This document shows, piece after piece, positions 23,230-23,354 of a stretch of DNA of 23,354 nucleotides (positions within the stretch are counted from its first letter, which is position 1; each line of letters starts with the position of its first letter). The notes under the pieces were generated by a model. It was not told where the DNA came from. It saw nothing but the letters and a program-made list of their open reading frames with translations, and made no database searches. The stretch is from Methanosarcinales archaeon (GTDB lineage: Archaea; Halobacteriota; Syntropharchaeia; Alkanophagales; Methanospirareceae), in the NCBI GenBank assembly GCA_025464645.1, contig JAODGF010000068.1:1-23354 (forward strand), read 5' to 3'. A program made the translations under genes and the position numbers.

Positions 23230-23354
23230 ATGAGGAACAAGGTTATCGCATCGGACGAATTCATCGTCAAAGAGGTAAAAGAAGCATGTAAGGGAGGAAA
23301 AAGGCTTAAAGAGACTGAAATAGGCTTGATTCCTGAAGGCTGGGAAGTTAAGAA
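23230..23354 (+). CDS. hsdS: type I specificity subunit, N-terminal fragment cut by the window end
   Basis: The open frame from ATG 23230 runs off the window. It reads MRNKVIASDEFIVKEVKEAC, then a Lys-rich stretch, then KETEIGLIPEGWEV, the hallmark opening of HsdS target-recognition domain 1 (x-T-x-I-G-x-I-P-x-x-W). HsdS reads the bipartite DNA site for the methylase and the nuclease. gaagaagg precedes the ATG. The residues before KETEIG are somewhat longer than in many HsdS proteins. Confidence 0.85.
   Translation, partial: MRNKVIASDEFIVKEVKEACKGGKRLKETEIGLIPEGWEVK

Overview
The window looks like chromosome of a euryarchaeote in the methanogen/ANME part of the tree (Halobacteriota-like). 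The evidence is an AglB-type oligosaccharyltransferase, RadB, an archaeal-type UMP kinase, ribosomal protein L32e, a group II chaperonin, a NikR-family regulator, and MptD (DUF372), which makes tetrahydromethanopterin precursors. TATA/BRE-like elements with very short leaders also fit Archaea. A closer placement, for example an ANME-1 or Syntrophoarchaeum relative, is a guess.

Layout. 1-1323: the 3' part of an aglB-like gene that ends unusually early. 1597-3225 (-): a secreted, sequon-rich protein of four carboxypeptidase-regulatory-like repeats, convergent with aglB. 3325-5069 (-): radB overlapped by a radical SAM gene. 5275-6461 (+): a membrane thioredoxin and a CcdA-type electron transporter, translationally coupled. 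6537-8237 (+): argS. 8248-9606 (-): purM then mptD. 9680-10351 (+): pyrH. 10517-13083 (-): serA, rpl32e outside its usual ribosomal cluster, and a catalytic-domain-only tyrosine recombinase. 13142-15829 (-): gatC, a METTL5-like methyltransferase, a nikR homologue without nickel ligands, and a CitG-like gene. 15922-16953 (+): a sugar-nucleotide pyrophosphorylase. 16957-18729 (-): a divergent chaperonin. 18894-end (+): a type I restriction-modification operon hsdR-hsdM-nucleotidyltransferase-hsdS, with hsdS cut by the window edge.

Most genes are housekeeping. The accessory signals are the type I system with an inserted MNT-type nucleotidyltransferase, a MITE-like insertion of about 240 bp with an 11-bp direct repeat that changes the 3' end of the methyltransferase gene, and small A/T-rich hairpins placed a few bases before start codons (radB, gatC, sugar-nucleotide transferase), with a related one at the aglB stop. 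The repeat protein carries a near-identical internal duplication in which every nucleotide difference changes an amino acid. No rRNA, tRNA or CRISPR array was recognised.
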